Positions 34,522-45,020 of a DNA stretch of 64,000 nt are shown piece by piece (position 1 is the stretch's first letter; every line of letters begins with the position of its first letter). The notes beneath the pieces are model-generated. The model had not been told where the DNA came from, searched no databases, and worked only from the letters and a program-made list of their open reading frames with translations. The stretch lies in the NCBI GenBank assembly GCA_022822305.1, contig JAJEBY010000002.1:248001-312000 (forward strand). Direction: 5' to 3'. Made by a program: the position numbers and the translations under genes. The stretch comes from Anaerolineae bacterium (GTDB lineage: Bacteria; Chloroflexota; Anaerolineae; Aggregatilineales; Phototrophicaceae).

Positions 34522-36195
34522 ATGCACATTCTCCACATTAACAGCATCACCGTCAACTTCGGCGGACGCGAAATCTACAGCGATTTGAACTGGGTCATTG
34601 GCGATCGCGACCGTGTCGGCTTGGTCGGCCCCAACGGCGCGGGCAAATCGACTCTGCTGCGTGTCTTGCGCGGCGAAGTTGAACCGGACCGTGGGCATGT
34701 GGCTCGCCAACCGGGTGTCCGCATCGGCTATTTGGCGCAGGATATCGATTTGCCCGCGGGATTGACGCTCCTGGAGACCGCAATGATCAAGCCTCCGGAG
34801 CTGAATCAAGTGGAATCGGAGCTGGACGCGATTGAACGGCGGCTTGCGGATCCGGATGTGTACGGTGACGAAGCGATGCTAGCCCGCATTCTGGAAGACC
34901 ATGAAATCAAGTTGGCCATGTACGAGCGCATGAATGGCCATCGGCATGCCGGCCGCGTCCGCGAGCTGCTGGCTATGTTGGGCTTTGCCGCCCAAGACTA
35001 CGATCGGCCGACAGAGTCGCTTTCGGGCGGACAGAGAAAAATGTTGGCCCTCGTGCAGCTTGCTGTGGCGGCGCCCGATATTTTGCTGCTCGATGAACCG
35101 GATAACCATCTGGATGTTGTGGGCAAAGCGCATCTCGAACGTTTCATGCTCAACTATCGCGGCGGTGTGGTCATCATCTCGCATGATCGCTACTTGCTCG
35201 ACGAAGTGGCCGAGCAAACCGTAGAACTGGAGAACGGCAAGCTTACCGTTTACCACGGCAACTATTCCTATTATCAGCACGAACGGGAACTGAGCCGCCT
35301 GCGGCAACAACAGCAATACGTAACCCAGCAGAAGGAAATCGCGCGCTTGGAGGATATGATTGATCGCTTCGAGCGCTGGGCGCGGCAGGCTCTCAGCCGC
35401 AAGCACATGCTCGCGGCCAGGCAGCGTCGGCGGATGCTGGAAAAAATGGACGAACGCGGTGAGATCATCGACAAGGTATACGATCAGCAGCTGATGGATT
35501 TCAAACTTTCCGGTTGGCGCGGCAGCAAGAAGGTCCTGGAATTCACAGACGTTGCCATGGCGTTTGACGATGACATGGTCTTCAGCGGCGCCAGTTTTCT
35601 GCTGCGGCATGGCGATCGCGTCGGTGTCATCGGTCCCAATGGCGCCGGCAAAACCGTGCTGGGAAAGCTGATTCTGGGTCAACTCGAACCGTCATCGGGC
35701 AGCATCTATGTCGGACCAAGCATCCGTATCGGCTACTATTCGCAAGAGCACCAAACGCTTGACCGCTGGCTGAACAAGGCGCCGCTGGATTTGATACGCA
35801 ATATCCAGAATAGCAGCGAAGCCACCGCCGTGACCTTCCTGCTGCGTATGGCATTCACCTACGAGCAAGTTCGCCAGCCTATTCGCACCCTGTCCGGCGG
35901 CGAACGCAGTCGTCTGCAATTGGCGCTGGTAATGCTGCAACAGCCCAACCTCTTGCTGCTGGATGAACCGACCAATAATCTGGACATTGCCTCGGTCGAA
36001 GTCCTGGAAGCGGCGCTGGACGAATTTGTCGGTACCGTGCTGATCATCTCCCACGATCGCTACTTTCTGGATCAGACCGTAGATCGCCTCGTCGCTATTC
36101 AGCATGGTGGCTGCAGTGAGTTCAACGGCGGTTATTCCGAGTATCTCGAGGCGACCGGCGCCGCGGCTTCGCTCGCCCCGCGCCAATCGATATAA
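34522..36195 (+). CDS. ABC-F family ATPase
   Basis: A 557-residue soluble protein with two ABC domains and no membrane part. First Walker A GPNGAGKSTLLRVL, signature LSGGQRKMLALVQL, Walker B LLLDEPDNHLD; second Walker A GPNGAGKTVLGKLIL, signature LSGGERSRLQLAL, Walker B LLLDEPTNNLD. The helical linker rich in Arg/Gln (near residues 250-300) that reaches into the ribosomal E site is present. It could be a translation factor of the EttA/Uup type or a resistance protein; no subgroup is assigned. The ATG at 34522 is chosen; a TTG three codons earlier is possible. The stop overlaps the next start (TAATG). Confidence 0.92.
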   Translation: MHILHINSITVNFGGREIYSDLNWVIGDRDRVGLVGPNGAGKSTLLRVLRGEVEPDRGHVARQPGVRIGYLAQDIDLPAGLTLLETAMIKPPELNQVESELDAIERRLADPDVYGDEAMLARILEDHEIKLAMYERMNGHRHAGRVRELLAMLGFAAQDYDRPTESLSGGQRKMLALVQLAVAAPDILLLDEPDNHLDVVGKAHLERFMLNYRGGVVIISHDRYLLDEVAEQTVELENGKLTVYHGNYSYYQHERELSRLRQQQQYVTQQKEIARLEDMIDRFERWARQALSRKHMLAARQRRRMLEKMDERGEIIDKVYDQQLMDFKLSGWRGSKKVLEFTDVAMAFDDDMVFSGASFLLRHGDRVGVIGPNGAGKTVLGKLILGQLEPSSGSIYVGPSIRIGYYSQEHQTLDRWLNKAPLDLIRNIQNSSEATAVTFLLRMAFTYEQVRQPIRTLSGGERSRLQLALVMLQQPNLLLLDEPTNNLDIASVEVLEAALDEFVGTVLIISHDRYFLDQTVDRLVAIQHGGCSEFNGGYSEYLEATGAAASLAPRQSI

Positions 36196-38063
36196 TGCGC
36201 TTGTCGCGTTTTACTGAGACTCGCTTTGTGATCCGTGTTCTGCGATTCCGCTGGCGCCAGGATCGGCTCCCGATACTCCTATTTCTCTTGACCTTCGTGG
36301 TCATGAGCTATCCCTTTGTCCTGCGCATGCGCGATCACCTGCCGCTGAACAATGTTGATACGCATCAGGCGCTGTGGCAGAACTGGTGGGTGCTGGAAGC
36401 TTTGACCCAGGGCTACGACCTCAATCAGGTACACATGCTGTTCCATCCAACGGGCCTGGATCATACGCTGCAGCCGCCGCGCTGGACCGGTCTGCTCATT
36501 TGGACGCCCTTGTACCTCCTTTTCGGCGATCCCTTCGCCTTCAATTTGACCGCGGCCATCGGCGTCATGCTGCGAGCCTACGGCATGTATTTGTTTGGAC
36601 TTTTGCTCTTTGGCAAGCGCATACCGGCCTGGGTCTGCGGCGCCTTCTATGCATTCGCCGCGGCCAACCTGACCCACGCGCTGCAGCAGCCATTTACCGG
36701 CGCATCGGAATGGATCCCCTGGTTCATGCTCGCATTTGTCTACGGGCTGTCCCAAATTCGTCGCCGGTATCGCGCGAGAGCCATCGCGGGCACAATGCTC
36801 CTGACGGCATTGCTGTTTTCATTCAACGTCTACGCCAATGTAAAAATCGGCATCTTTGCCACGCTGCTCGGCGGTGGATTCGTTTTCCTTTATATGATCG
36901 CTCATGAACTCTGGAGGTCGATTGCCTTTTGGCGGTCGATGGTGATGTTCGCCGTCGCCTGCGTCGTTATCTGTATGCCCGTTCTGCTGCCGATCCTGCA
37001 GTCAGACGAACTCACTGACGCGACATCGGATCCCGTAGTCGGCGGCATCTGGGGCGGCATGGACCTGCTGGCATATGTCAAGACGACAGCGGATGCGCCC
37101 ATTCCCGAAGACGATCATTTCCTGCCGCTCAACTATTTGCAGCCAATCGCCAGCCTGGGCGGCCAGCAGCTCGAAATGACCGTCGTCACGCAAGGGCTGT
37201 CCCACATCGGCGTGGCGAGCCTCTTCTTCGCGGCGATGGGTGTGATCTACGCCGTCAGGATTGAACGCGAAGTCTTGATCTGGGTCGTCCTGGCAGCGGT
37301 GTTTTGGCTGCTGAGCCTGGGCGTGGAACTTTACGTCAATGTCACGCCGGTAGACCTGCCCTGGATGCCATATCGTCTCTTGGAAGACAACCTCATCTTC
37401 CGGACTTTGAAGTGGCCCTTTCGCATGACGTTGATATTCCTTTTCCCGTATTCTGTATTGATTGGATACGGATTGCATTCGAAGCTGAAATCACTCAAGT
37501 CGAACTGGAAAAATGCGCTGGCCTTGGTTGCCTCGGTCTTCATGCTGCTCTATGGCGCCAGCATCTTTCCCATTCCCACCCGGCCCGCGCCGCAGCCCCA
37601 GTATCTTGCCGCGCTGGCGGAGTTGCCCGAAGGCGCCGTGATTGATATTCCCTTCGGACGTCACAGCTCAAAATACTACATGTCGGTCCAGCGCTATCAT
37701 CAACGACCGATTGCCGAGGGCATGATCGCTCGGGCGCCACCCGGCGCCTACGACTACATCGAATCTAACTTGCTGCTGCGATCATTTCATGATCCGGGCG
37801 GAATCAAAGTGGCTGACACGTCTTCGGCCGACTGGCAAGGAGCGCTCGATCAGCTGCTGGACGATGGCTTCCGTTATCTGATACTGCACAAGCAGGCGCC
37901 GGTATCAATCACATTTGTGTCTCGCCCGCGCGGCTGGATGCTGCAACTGTTTTGGGTGGAACCCAAATTATACGAGGACGACGATGTCATCATCTATGAT
38001 CTGCAAAACGTAAATGCCGAGAACGTCTACGCTGTAGCCAGTCGAGTATTCGTCGAAGACTGA
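36195..38063 (+). CDS. Large polytopic membrane protein (GT-C/YfhO-like topology)
   Basis: A 622-residue protein with about ten to twelve hydrophobic segments in the first 460 residues and a soluble C-terminal region of about 150 residues. The pattern NNVDTHQALWQNWWVLEAL in the first extracytoplasmic loop, then the HPTGLD segment, is like bacterial lipid-linked sugar GT-C-fold proteins and YfhO-like proteins, where an acidic residue in this loop is catalytic; that assignment is tentative. The ATG overlaps the ABC-F stop by one base, so translation is coupled. The function is unknown. Confidence 0.72.
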   Translation: MRLSRFTETRFVIRVLRFRWRQDRLPILLFLLTFVVMSYPFVLRMRDHLPLNNVDTHQALWQNWWVLEALTQGYDLNQVHMLFHPTGLDHTLQPPRWTGLLIWTPLYLLFGDPFAFNLTAAIGVMLRAYGMYLFGLLLFGKRIPAWVCGAFYAFAAANLTHALQQPFTGASEWIPWFMLAFVYGLSQIRRRYRARAIAGTMLLTALLFSFNVYANVKIGIFATLLGGGFVFLYMIAHELWRSIAFWRSMVMFAVACVVICMPVLLPILQSDELTDATSDPVVGGIWGGMDLLAYVKTTADAPIPEDDHFLPLNYLQPIASLGGQQLEMTVVTQGLSHIGVASLFFAAMGVIYAVRIEREVLIWVVLAAVFWLLSLGVELYVNVTPVDLPWMPYRLLEDNLIFRTLKWPFRMTLIFLFPYSVLIGYGLHSKLKSLKSNWKNALALVASVFMLLYGASIFPIPTRPAPQPQYLAALAELPEGAVIDIPFGRHSSKYYMSVQRYHQRPIAEGMIARAPPGAYDYIESNLLLRSFHDPGGIKVADTSSADWQGALDQLLDDGFRYLILHKQAPVSITFVSRPRGWMLQLFWVEPKLYEDDDVIIYDLQNVNAENVYAVASRVFVED

Positions 38064-38082
38064 CGCGTTGCCTATGACCGTG

Positions 38083-38868
38083 CTACTTGCGCGCATGCCC
38101 CTTGATCACAGCGCCCGGGATGCAAAAGTCGAAATCATCGCTGTTGATGATCGCCGGCAGCTCGAATTCCCGCTTGATGTCTTCACTCGCCTCTGCAAAT
38201 AGCGACTTGATCGACTCCGCAAATTGCCGAGGAGTCTGCATACGTCGTATCCAGGTTTCGAAATGCAATTTGAGCGCGAATCGGTGTATCACCTCTGCCA
38301 GGAAACCAACCGAGCGCAACATATGCAGCCATTCCGAAATGCGATAGTCGCGCACATGCGATGGATCGCGCAGCAACTCTAGGCTCTGCAGGAAGGTGTC
38401 TTGCGCGTAGGCTTCACTGGCCATGATGTCGCTAATAATGAATACGCCATCTCCTTTGAGCACACGGCGGCACTCCGCCAAGGCACGTTCCGGCCGCTGC
38501 CAATGATGCGCGCTGTATCTAGTCGCCACGATGTCAAAATGCGCCGCCGGAAATGGAAGCTCCTCAACATCGGCAAGTTGAGACGTGACATTACTGATAC
38601 CGCGCTCCTGGGCCAGGACCGCAACCTGCTCAAGCATATCCGATGTGAAATCGCAGGCGATGACATGCTTCACAAATGGCGCGTATGCCATGGCCGTATG
38701 TCCGGCGCCACAGCCGGCATCGAGGACGATGCGGTTCATATTGACCGGCGAATGCTCGACCATCAATGTGAGGTCGGCGCCGGCCGCATGAACCGCGCTG
38801 CTGCGATAGTTGGCAGCCACTCTCGAAAAGCGAGACTGCACGTGCTGTTTGATGTCTAGCTTGTCCAT
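38083..38868 (-). CDS. Class I SAM-dependent methyltransferase
   Basis: A 261-residue enzyme with the SAM-binding motif VLDAGCGAGHTAMAY (motif I), an acidic residue at the end of strand 2 (ACDFTSDML), LADVEELPFPAAHFD (motif II) and LKGDGVFIISD (motif III). The order resembles the UbiE/Methyltransf_11 group, which methylates small molecules such as quinone precursors. The C-terminal 90 residues are specific to this protein. The substrate is not known. It converges with the large membrane protein gene and is divergent from rpoB. Confidence 0.85.
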   Translation of the reverse strand: MDKLDIKQHVQSRFSRVAANYRSSAVHAAGADLTLMVEHSPVNMNRIVLDAGCGAGHTAMAYAPFVKHVIACDFTSDMLEQVAVLAQERGISNVTSQLADVEELPFPAAHFDIVATRYSAHHWQRPERALAECRRVLKGDGVFIISDIMASEAYAQDTFLQSLELLRDPSHVRDYRISEWLHMLRSVGFLAEVIHRFALKLHFETWIRRMQTPRQFAESIKSLFAEASEDIKREFELPAIINSDDFDFCIPGAVIKGHARK

Positions 38869-38911
38869 TTCATTTCTCGCCAGTGGTTCACTCTCGACCC
38901 AAAAGTAAGCC

Positions 38912-38941
38912 TTGACTTTCAGAGTAGGTTTTGATTATACT
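38912..38941 (+). promoter_or_regulatory. Promoter of rpoB
   Basis: TTGACT (38912-38917) and TATACT (38936-38941) are 18 bases apart, five of six matches in each hexamer. The predicted leader to the TTG start at 39124 is about 175 bases and contains no open reading frame of note. Confidence 0.6.
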
Positions 38942-39123
38942 GCAGGTTTGCAGTCCTCTTGCCAATTCATATCGTGGTTGAATGAAAATCGACCGATTGA
39001 CCGCTTCATTTAGACAGGCGCGACTTGCATCCCCTTTGTCGAACCGTTGAGGCGGTTTTGGCGTTCTCATATGCGCTTCGCTAGTGTTCGGCAGTATCGT
39101 TTAGTCTTCCGAGGAGCTCGGCC

Positions 39124-42100
39124 TTGAAACACTATCATAATGTCAAGAGTTATGCTCGTACCCCGGAGATTCAAGAACTCCCTTCGCTGATCGATATTCA
39201 GTTGGGGTCGTTCCACGACTTCCTCTACGGCGGACGGTTGCTCGAGCTGTTCGACGAGATTAATCCCATTCAGAGCTTCAACGGCAATCTCTCGCTCTTC
39301 TTCCCTGGCAATATACGGCAAGCCAAGGCCTTTGATCTGAAGTACTGGTTTGAAGATCCCAAGTACGACGAGGACGCCTGCCTTGAGCGCGACATGTCTT
39401 TCGCCGCGCCTCTTTACGTACGCGTCGCATTGGTGAATCACGAGCAAGGCGACGAAATCATCGCGCAAGACATCTTCTTGGGCGATTTTCCGCTGATGAC
39501 CGAAAAGGGTACCTTCATTATCAACGGTACCGAGCGCGTCGTCGTCAGTCAATTGATTCGTTCGCCCGGCGTTTACTTTGATGCGGACGAAGAGCGCGCG
39601 ACCGGTCGCCTGCTGTCAAATGCCAAACTAATCCCGGACCGCGGCGCCTGGATGGAGTTTGAAACGCGCAAGACGGACTACATCACCATCAAATTCAATC
39701 GCAAGCGGACCATCCCGGTAACGATCTTGTTGCGCGCCTTGGCAGCCGTAGATGATGGATTGGGAGCGAGAAAGTCCCCGATCAAGACCGGCGAAGATGA
39801 TGAGATCTTGAAGCTGTTCGCCCATGTCGATACCGACGAAACCCATCGCTATATCGAGACCTCCTTCAAGAACGAACCGGATTGGGAACCAAAGAAGAAG
39901 CAGACTATCGCCGAAGTCGCGTTGATTGAGTTCTACCGACGGATGCGTCCGGGCGATCCTCCAACTCTTGAGAACGCCAGAGAATATCTCGAGAGCCAAC
40001 TGTTTGATCAGCGGCGGTACGACCTGGAACGCGTCGGTCGCTACAAGTTGAATCAGCGCTTGGGACTTCAAGGCAAGATCGACCTCGATCATCGCACCAT
40101 TACCAAGGCCGATATCGTGGCCTTGGTGGAACAGATGATTATGATCAACAACGGCCAACGCGACCGCGACGATATCGACCACTTGGGCAACCGCCGAGTC
40201 AAGACGGTTGGCGAGTTGATCGGCAACAAACTGCGCATCGGTTTGCGGCGAATGGAACGCGTGGTCAAGGAACGGATGTCCATACGCGAAGCCGAGCAGC
40301 TGACGCCCGTTTCCCTGGTCAATATTCGCCCCATTGTGGCGGCCGTCAGGGAATTCTTCGGCTCATCGCAGTTGTCGCAGTTTATGGAACAAACCAACCC
40401 GCTTTCCGAGTTGACGCACAAGCGGACGCTCTCGGCTCTGGGGCCGGGCGGCCTGCGCCGGGAGCGCGCCGGCTTTGACGTGCGCGATGTTCATCACAGC
40501 CATTATGGTCGCATTTGCCCCATCGAAACGCCGGAAGGCCCGAATATCGGCCTTATCGGCCGCCTGGCCAGTTATGCTCGTGTGAACGATCTGGGATTTA
40601 TCGAGACCCCCTATCGCAAGGTCGTTAAATCACTTGAGGTTAGCGATCCCGATTTGATAGGGCGTCGCGTCGGTGATGATATCGAGAATTCGAGAGGCAA
40701 GGTAACCCTGGAAGAGGGGACTGTCGTCGATGACAAAGTAGTCAAGAAGCTGAAGCGGGCAAAGGTCAAGGAAGTGCCTGTCGCGCCGTATGCTTCCAAC
40801 GACATTGAATACCTCTCCGCTGATAACGAAGACCGCTTTACCATTGCCCAGGCCAATGCGCGCCTCGACGAGCAGGATCAATTCGAATCCAATCGTGTCT
40901 CGGCGCGCTATATGCAGCGATTCATCTCAGTGCCTCCGCAACGAATTGACTATATGGATATCGCGCCGCGCCAGATCGTGGGCATTAGCGCCGCGCTGAT
41001 TCCATTCTTGTCTCATGATGCCGCCAATCGCGCCTTGATGGGATCGAATATGCAGCGGCAAGCGGTTCCGTTGCTGACGCCCGATGTTTCGGTTGTCAGC
41101 ACCGGCATGGAAGGGCAGGCTGCCTACGACAGCGGTCAGGTCCTGGTCTCGGATATCGAGGCCGAGGTCATCAGCGTGCAGGGACACCGGGTGATAGTCC
41201 GCAAAAGCGACGGCGAAGAACTCACCTACCAGCTGCGCAAGTATGAGCGTTCAAATCAATCGACCTGCATTGATCAGCGTCCCCTCGTGCGCAAGGGAGA
41301 TTTTATCAAGCCGGGCGATGTCATCGCCGATAGCTCTTCAACCTATGACGGGTTGCTTGCGCTCGGCCACGATGTTCTAACCTGCTTCCTGTCTTGGGAC
41401 GGCGGCAATTATGAGGATGCGTTGCTGGTCAGCGACGAGATGCTGCGCAAGGACAAATTCACCAGCATTCACATCGAGAAACACGAGATTGAAGCGCGCG
41501 ACACCAAGCTTGGTCCCGAAGAGATTACCTACGATATTCCCAACGTTGGTGAAGACGCCCTAAAGGATCTCGATGAACATGGCATCGTGCGCATCGGCGC
41601 CGAGGTCGGACCCAACGACATCCTGGTGGGCAAGATAACGCCCAAGGGTGAAAAGGAACTCTCGCCGGAAGAGAAACTGCTACGGGCGATATTTGGCGAG
41701 CAGGCGCGCGAAGTGAAAGATTCGTCCCTGCGCTTGCCTCACGGAGACCGCGGCAAAGTGATTGATGTCAAGGTCTTTACCCGTGACGAACATCCGGACT
41801 TGCCCGCCGGCGTCGAAAAGATGGTGCGGGTCAGCGTGGCGCAGCGGCGCAAGTTGACGGTTGGTGATAAGATGGCCGGTCGCCACGGCAACAAGGGCGT
41901 GATTTCCAAGATCGTCCCCATTGAAGATATGCCCTACGTCGAAGGCGGTGTTCCGGTCGAAATCATCCTGAATCCGCTTGGCGTGCCCTCGCGCATGAAT
42001 ATCGGCCAGATTCTGGAGTTGCACTTGGGATGGGCGGCGGACCGCATGGGCTTCCGCGCCATCACGCCGGTTTTCGATGGCGTTCGCGAGCACGAAATCC

Positions 42101-43071
42101 AAGCGGAGTTGGGACGCGCCTGGATGCTTGACTGGGCATGGAATCAGATGACCGCTCGGGCTTGGGAAAACCACGAACGCCTTGCGGAAGTCGGCGGCAT
42201 CTCTCCCGACGAATTTGATGACGATCTGCATGTTATCTGTGCATATCTGCTCGATCGTGTTGTCGATACCGGCTTGTACGACAACGACGCCATCATCCTG
42301 GAACGCGATGAAGTCTATGTGCGCCGAGTTGCGATCGCCGAGCTCTTGCGCGAGCTGGGGCACGATCCTGACGAAATCATGGTTTACGACAATGCGGAAC
42401 TGTCAGTGGACGTTAGAGATCGGCGCGATATCGGTGCTTTGCGCTTGTCGCTCCGGCTTTGGATTGAACACACCTCGCCGCAAGGAATTGAATTGGAAGA
42501 GGATCTTTCCCTGCGAGACCTCTTCGACATCGCAAATCGCGTGATGTTCGAAACCGGCGCGCCCGTGCCCCATTATGGCAAGCAGACCCTCTACGACGGT
42601 CGCACCGGCGAGCCATTCGATCGTCATGTCGCTGTCGGCTATGTCCACATGCTGAAACTGGCGCACCTGGTAGAAGACAAGGCGCATGCCCGCTCCACCG
42701 GCCCCTATAGCCTGGTCACGCAGCAGCCGCTCGGCGGCAAGGCGCAATTCGGCGGTCAGCGCTTCGGCGAGATGGAAGTCTGGGCGCTGGAAGCCTACGG
42801 CGCGGCCCACATCTTGCAAGAGATGCTGACGGTCAAATCCGATGATGTGCAAGGCCGGGTCAAAACCTACGAAAGCATCGTCAAGGGCGAGCCAATCGAA
42901 GAGCCGGGCATCCCCACCAGCTTCCGCGTGCTCGTCAAGGAACTGCAGAGCCTGGGTCTGGCCGTGGAAGCAATCACTGGCAGCGGCCACGTGATCCGCT
43001 TCGGCAAGGACGACGAGGGTTCGCGCAGGCCGCAGCCGGCCACGGGACTCCTGGGGCTGGGCTCGCGGTAG
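39124..43071 (+). CDS. rpoB: RNA polymerase beta subunit
   Basis: A 1315-residue catalytic subunit of RNA polymerase. Typical blocks are present: [17 protein letters not shown], the fork/rifamycin region [11 protein letters not shown] and [18 protein letters not shown], the [13 protein letters not shown] block, [15 protein letters not shown] with the active-site lysines, and [15 protein letters not shown] at the C-terminus. The start is a TTG at 39124, preceded by AGGAG. In the rifamycin pocket Glu422 and Thr435 align with E. coli Asp516 and Arg529. The gene has its own promoter and an intrinsic terminator; rpoC, which nearly always follows, is absent. Confidence 0.97.
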   Translation: MKHYHNVKSYARTPEIQELPSLIDIQLGSFHDFLYGGRLLELFDEINPIQSFNGNLSLFFPGNIRQAKAFDLKYWFEDPKYDEDACLERDMSFAAPLYVRVALVNHEQGDEIIAQDIFLGDFPLMTEKGTFIINGTERVVVSQLIRSPGVYFDADEERATGRLLSNAKLIPDRGAWMEFETRKTDYITIKFNRKRTIPVTILLRALAAVDDGLGARKSPIKTGEDDEILKLFAHVDTDETHRYIETSFKNEPDWEPKKKQTIAEVALIEFYRRMRPGDPPTLENAREYLESQLFDQRRYDLERVGRYKLNQRLGLQGKIDLDHRTITKADIVALVEQMIMINNGQRDRDDIDHLGNRRVKTVGELIGNKLRIGLRRMERVVKERMSIREAEQLTPVSLVNIRPIVAAVREFFGSSQLSQFMEQTNPLSELTHKRTLSALGPGGLRRERAGFDVRDVHHSHYGRICPIETPEGPNIGLIGRLASYARVNDLGFIETPYRKVVKSLEVSDPDLIGRRVGDDIENSRGKVTLEEGTVVDDKVVKKLKRAKVKEVPVAPYASNDIEYLSADNEDRFTIAQANARLDEQDQFESNRVSARYMQRFISVPPQRIDYMDIAPRQIVGISAALIPFLSHDAANRALMGSNMQRQAVPLLTPDVSVVSTGMEGQAAYDSGQVLVSDIEAEVISVQGHRVIVRKSDGEELTYQLRKYERSNQSTCIDQRPLVRKGDFIKPGDVIADSSSTYDGLLALGHDVLTCFLSWDGGNYEDALLVSDEMLRKDKFTSIHIEKHEIEARDTKLGPEEITYDIPNVGEDALKDLDEHGIVRIGAEVGPNDILVGKITPKGEKELSPEEKLLRAIFGEQAREVKDSSLRLPHGDRGKVIDVKVFTRDEHPDLPAGVEKMVRVSVAQRRKLTVGDKMAGRHGNKGVISKIVPIEDMPYVEGGVPVEIILNPLGVPSRMNIGQILELHLGWAADRMGFRAITPVFDGVREHEIQAELGRAWMLDWAWNQMTARAWENHERLAEVGGISPDEFDDDLHVICAYLLDRVVDTGLYDNDAIILERDEVYVRRVAIAELLRELGHDPDEIMVYDNAELSVDVRDRRDIGALRLSLRLWIEHTSPQGIELEEDLSLRDLFDIANRVMFETGAPVPHYGKQTLYDGRTGEPFDRHVAVGYVHMLKLAHLVEDKAHARSTGPYSLVTQQPLGGKAQFGGQRFGEMEVWALEAYGAAHILQEMLTVKSDDVQGRVKTYESIVKGEPIEEPGIPTSFRVLVKELQSLGLAVEAITGSGHVIRFGKDDEGSRRPQPATGLLGLGSR

Positions 43072-43104
43072 ATATCGACTGAGAGGTTCAGGGCTTCACA
43101 CGTC

Positions 43105-43137
43105 AGGCGCATCAAACTCGGTGCGCCTTTTCTTATT
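43105..43137 (+). terminator. Intrinsic terminator after rpoB
   Basis: Perfect 7-base stem AGGCGCA/TGCGCCT with a ten-base loop, followed directly by TTTTCTTATT, 34 bases after the rpoB stop. Confidence 0.85.
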
Positions 43138-43271
43138 GAATTCCCATTTGAATCTGGCATAAATCTGATGCGGATTTCGCAACGGCCTGATGAATCTGAC
43201 TTCGTCGCGTTTTGAGCCGCTGATATACAAGCTGCCCGTGTTGAACATAACCAGCAGAACCTGTAGTAGCC

Positions 43272-43299
43272 TTGCTTGCTTTTGCCCAGATTGTATGCT
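43272..43299 (+). promoter_or_regulatory. Candidate promoter of the nuo operon
   Basis: TTGCTT (43272-43277), 16 bases, then TATGCT (43294-43299), 55 bases before the nuoA ATG. Confidence 0.4.
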
Positions 43300-43354
43300 A
43301 ATCTCTGAAACAACTTGATTTGTTCAAAAAAGCACAAATGGCTGGATCGCTAAG

Positions 43355-43714
43355 ATGACCGTCCTCGAATATGGTCCCGTCGCAGCGCTGCTAGTGATCG
43401 CCACCGCGCTGGCTTTCATCATCGCCAATATCTCACGCCTGATGGGCCCGCATCGGCCGACCTACCGCAAGTCAGTGCCCTATGAAAGCGGCATGAAACC
43501 GATCGGTCCAGCGTTGCGGCGTCTGCCGATCAAGTTTTATCTGGTCGCGGTACTCTTCATCATTTTTGATATTGAAGTGATTTTCTTTCTGCCCTGGGCT
43601 GTAGCTATGCGCGATCTCGGCGTCTATGGCCTGGCAGTAATGGCGCTTTTCACCATCATTTTGATTGTGGGATTTGCCTACGAATGGAAGAAAGGCGGTT
43701 TGGAATGGGAGTAA
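43355..43714 (+). CDS. nuoA: NADH-quinone oxidoreductase subunit A
   Basis: A 119-residue membrane subunit of complex I with three transmembrane helices, the first gene of the 14-subunit cluster. Family marks are the loop [11 protein letters not shown] and the acidic motif [21 protein letters not shown], which contributes to the quinone-site and proton path. Length and order match NuoA. It overlaps nuoB by ten bases, typical of coupled translation. Confidence 0.95.
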   Translation: MTVLEYGPVAALLVIATALAFIIANISRLMGPHRPTYRKSVPYESGMKPIGPALRRLPIKFYLVAVLFIIFDIEVIFFLPWAVAMRDLGVYGLAVMALFTIILIVGFAYEWKKGGLEWE

Positions 43715-44187
43715 GCACCAAGCTCGGTAACCTGGGTGTTGTGACAACCACCGTCGAACAAGCCGTCAATTGGGCGCGGACTGGCGCAATGTGGCCGCTG
43801 CTTTTCGGATTGGCCTGCTGCGCCATCGAATACATGAGCTCGCAAGCGTCCAGCTACGATCTGTCGCGCTTCGGCATGGAATTGAATCGCGCCACGCCGC
43901 GCCAGGCCGATCTCTTGATCGTCTCCGGCCGATTGACGCGGAAGATGGCGCCGGTTATTCGCCAGCTCTACGATCAGATGGCGGAACCGAAGTGGGTGAT
44001 CTCCATGGGCGATTGCGCCTCTTGCGGCGGCGTCTATAACAATTACGCCATCGTGCAGGGTGTCGACGAGATTATCCCGGTCGATGTCTATATCGCCGGC
44101 TGCCCGCCGCGTCCCGAGCAATTGCTGCACGGCATCTTGACCTTGCACGAGAAAGTAAAGGGCGAACGCATTGCGGATTGGGCATAA
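43705..44187 (+). CDS. nuoB: NADH-quinone oxidoreductase subunit B
   Basis: A 160-residue peripheral-arm subunit that holds the terminal cluster N2 next to the quinone site. The four cysteine ligands are visible: Cys38-Cys39 ([11 protein letters not shown]), Cys104 (GDCASCGG) and Cys133 ([10 protein letters not shown]). The ATG at 43705, ten bases inside nuoA, has AAAGGCGG upstream and gives a normal NuoB N-terminus; an ATG at 43684 would add seven residues. The C-terminus is short, without the long tail of some homologues. Confidence 0.95.
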   Translation: MGVSTKLGNLGVVTTTVEQAVNWARTGAMWPLLFGLACCAIEYMSSQASSYDLSRFGMELNRATPRQADLLIVSGRLTRKMAPVIRQLYDQMAEPKWVISMGDCASCGGVYNNYAIVQGVDEIIPVDVYIAGCPPRPEQLLHGILTLHEKVKGERIADWA

Positions 44188-44228
44188 GCGTGATTGCTCA
44201 ACTTGTTGTTGGGCGGAGGTCAGTTGAC

Positions 44229-44402
44229 ATGCGCTTTCTTTTGGTGGGTATTCTCAATTTGCTTTGGTTCTTGCTGATAGGAGTCTATCTGGCAATGCTT
44301 CTCTTCCTCACTGGGTTATTGCTGTGTATTACCATCATCGGTATCCCCCTGGGGATTCGTTGCTTCAAGCTGATACCAAGGGCAATGTTTCCATTTGTTT
44401 GA
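44229..44402 (+). CDS. Single-unit YccF-like membrane microprotein
   Basis: A 57-residue hydrophobic protein with two helices. It matches one YccF unit: ILNLLWFLLIGVYLAMLLFL, then CITIIGIPLGIRCFKL and a terminal PFV. Known YccF proteins are about 150 residues and contain two such units, so this is a half-sized form. A ggagg site lies ten bases before the ATG at 44229. It sits between nuoB and nuoC in the same direction, 41 bases after nuoB and 34 before nuoC. The function of YccF is unknown; a role beside complex I is only suggested by position. Confidence 0.65.
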   Translation: MRFLLVGILNLLWFLLIGVYLAMLLFLTGLLLCITIIGIPLGIRCFKLIPRAMFPFV

Positions 44403-44436
44403 ATTAAGCGCGCTAGCGGAAAAGGTTACTTAGCGT

Positions 44437-45006
44437 ATGGAAATCCCCGCAGCGATCGACCCTGTACCTGCGGTACGTGAAGCGTTTGGCGATGGGGTCC
44501 TGCACGTCAAGCAATTCCGCGACGAGACCACCATTGTCGTGGCGGCTGAACGGCTGCCGGAGGTGTTGGATTTCCTGCGCGTGTCGTCAGGTCTTGTCTA
44601 TAACATGCTTTCAGATATCAGCGCGGTAGACTATTATCCGGCCGACTTCGGTGATGAATTCGCCGGCGCCGAGAGCGATTTCCGCCCTGAACGATTCGCC
44701 GTCTCTTATCACATCCTCTCCATGCTCTATAACCGGCGGCTACGTATCAAAGCCTTTGCGCCTGAAGAAGACCCGCGCCTGCCGACAGCCACGGTCGTTT
44801 GGCCGGCCGCGGATTGGCTGGAGCGCGAAATCGCCGACATGATGGGCATTGCATTCGAAGGACATCACGATCAACGTAGACTGCTGATGCCGGATGATTG
44901 GCACGGGCATCCGCATCGTCGCGATTATCCACTGGGCAAGGAGACCGTTGCTTTCTCCTTCAACGTTGACGAAATCCACCAACACAAGCCCTTCGCCAGC
45001 GAATAG
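44437..45006 (+). CDS. nuoC: NADH-quinone oxidoreductase subunit C
   Basis: A 189-residue 30-kDa-type subunit of the peripheral arm, separate from NuoD (in E. coli the two are fused). The family signature is complete: WLEREIADMMGIAFEGH, followed by RRLLMPDDWHGHPHRRDYPL. The extra loop around residues 70-90 is unremarkable. The gene is 14 bases upstream of nuoD. Confidence 0.95.
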   Translation: MEIPAAIDPVPAVREAFGDGVLHVKQFRDETTIVVAAERLPEVLDFLRVSSGLVYNMLSDISAVDYYPADFGDEFAGAESDFRPERFAVSYHILSMLYNRRLRIKAFAPEEDPRLPTATVVWPAADWLEREIADMMGIAFEGHHDQRRLLMPDDWHGHPHRRDYPLGKETVAFSFNVDEIHQHKPFASE

Positions 45007-45020
45007 CGCTTGAGGTCACG

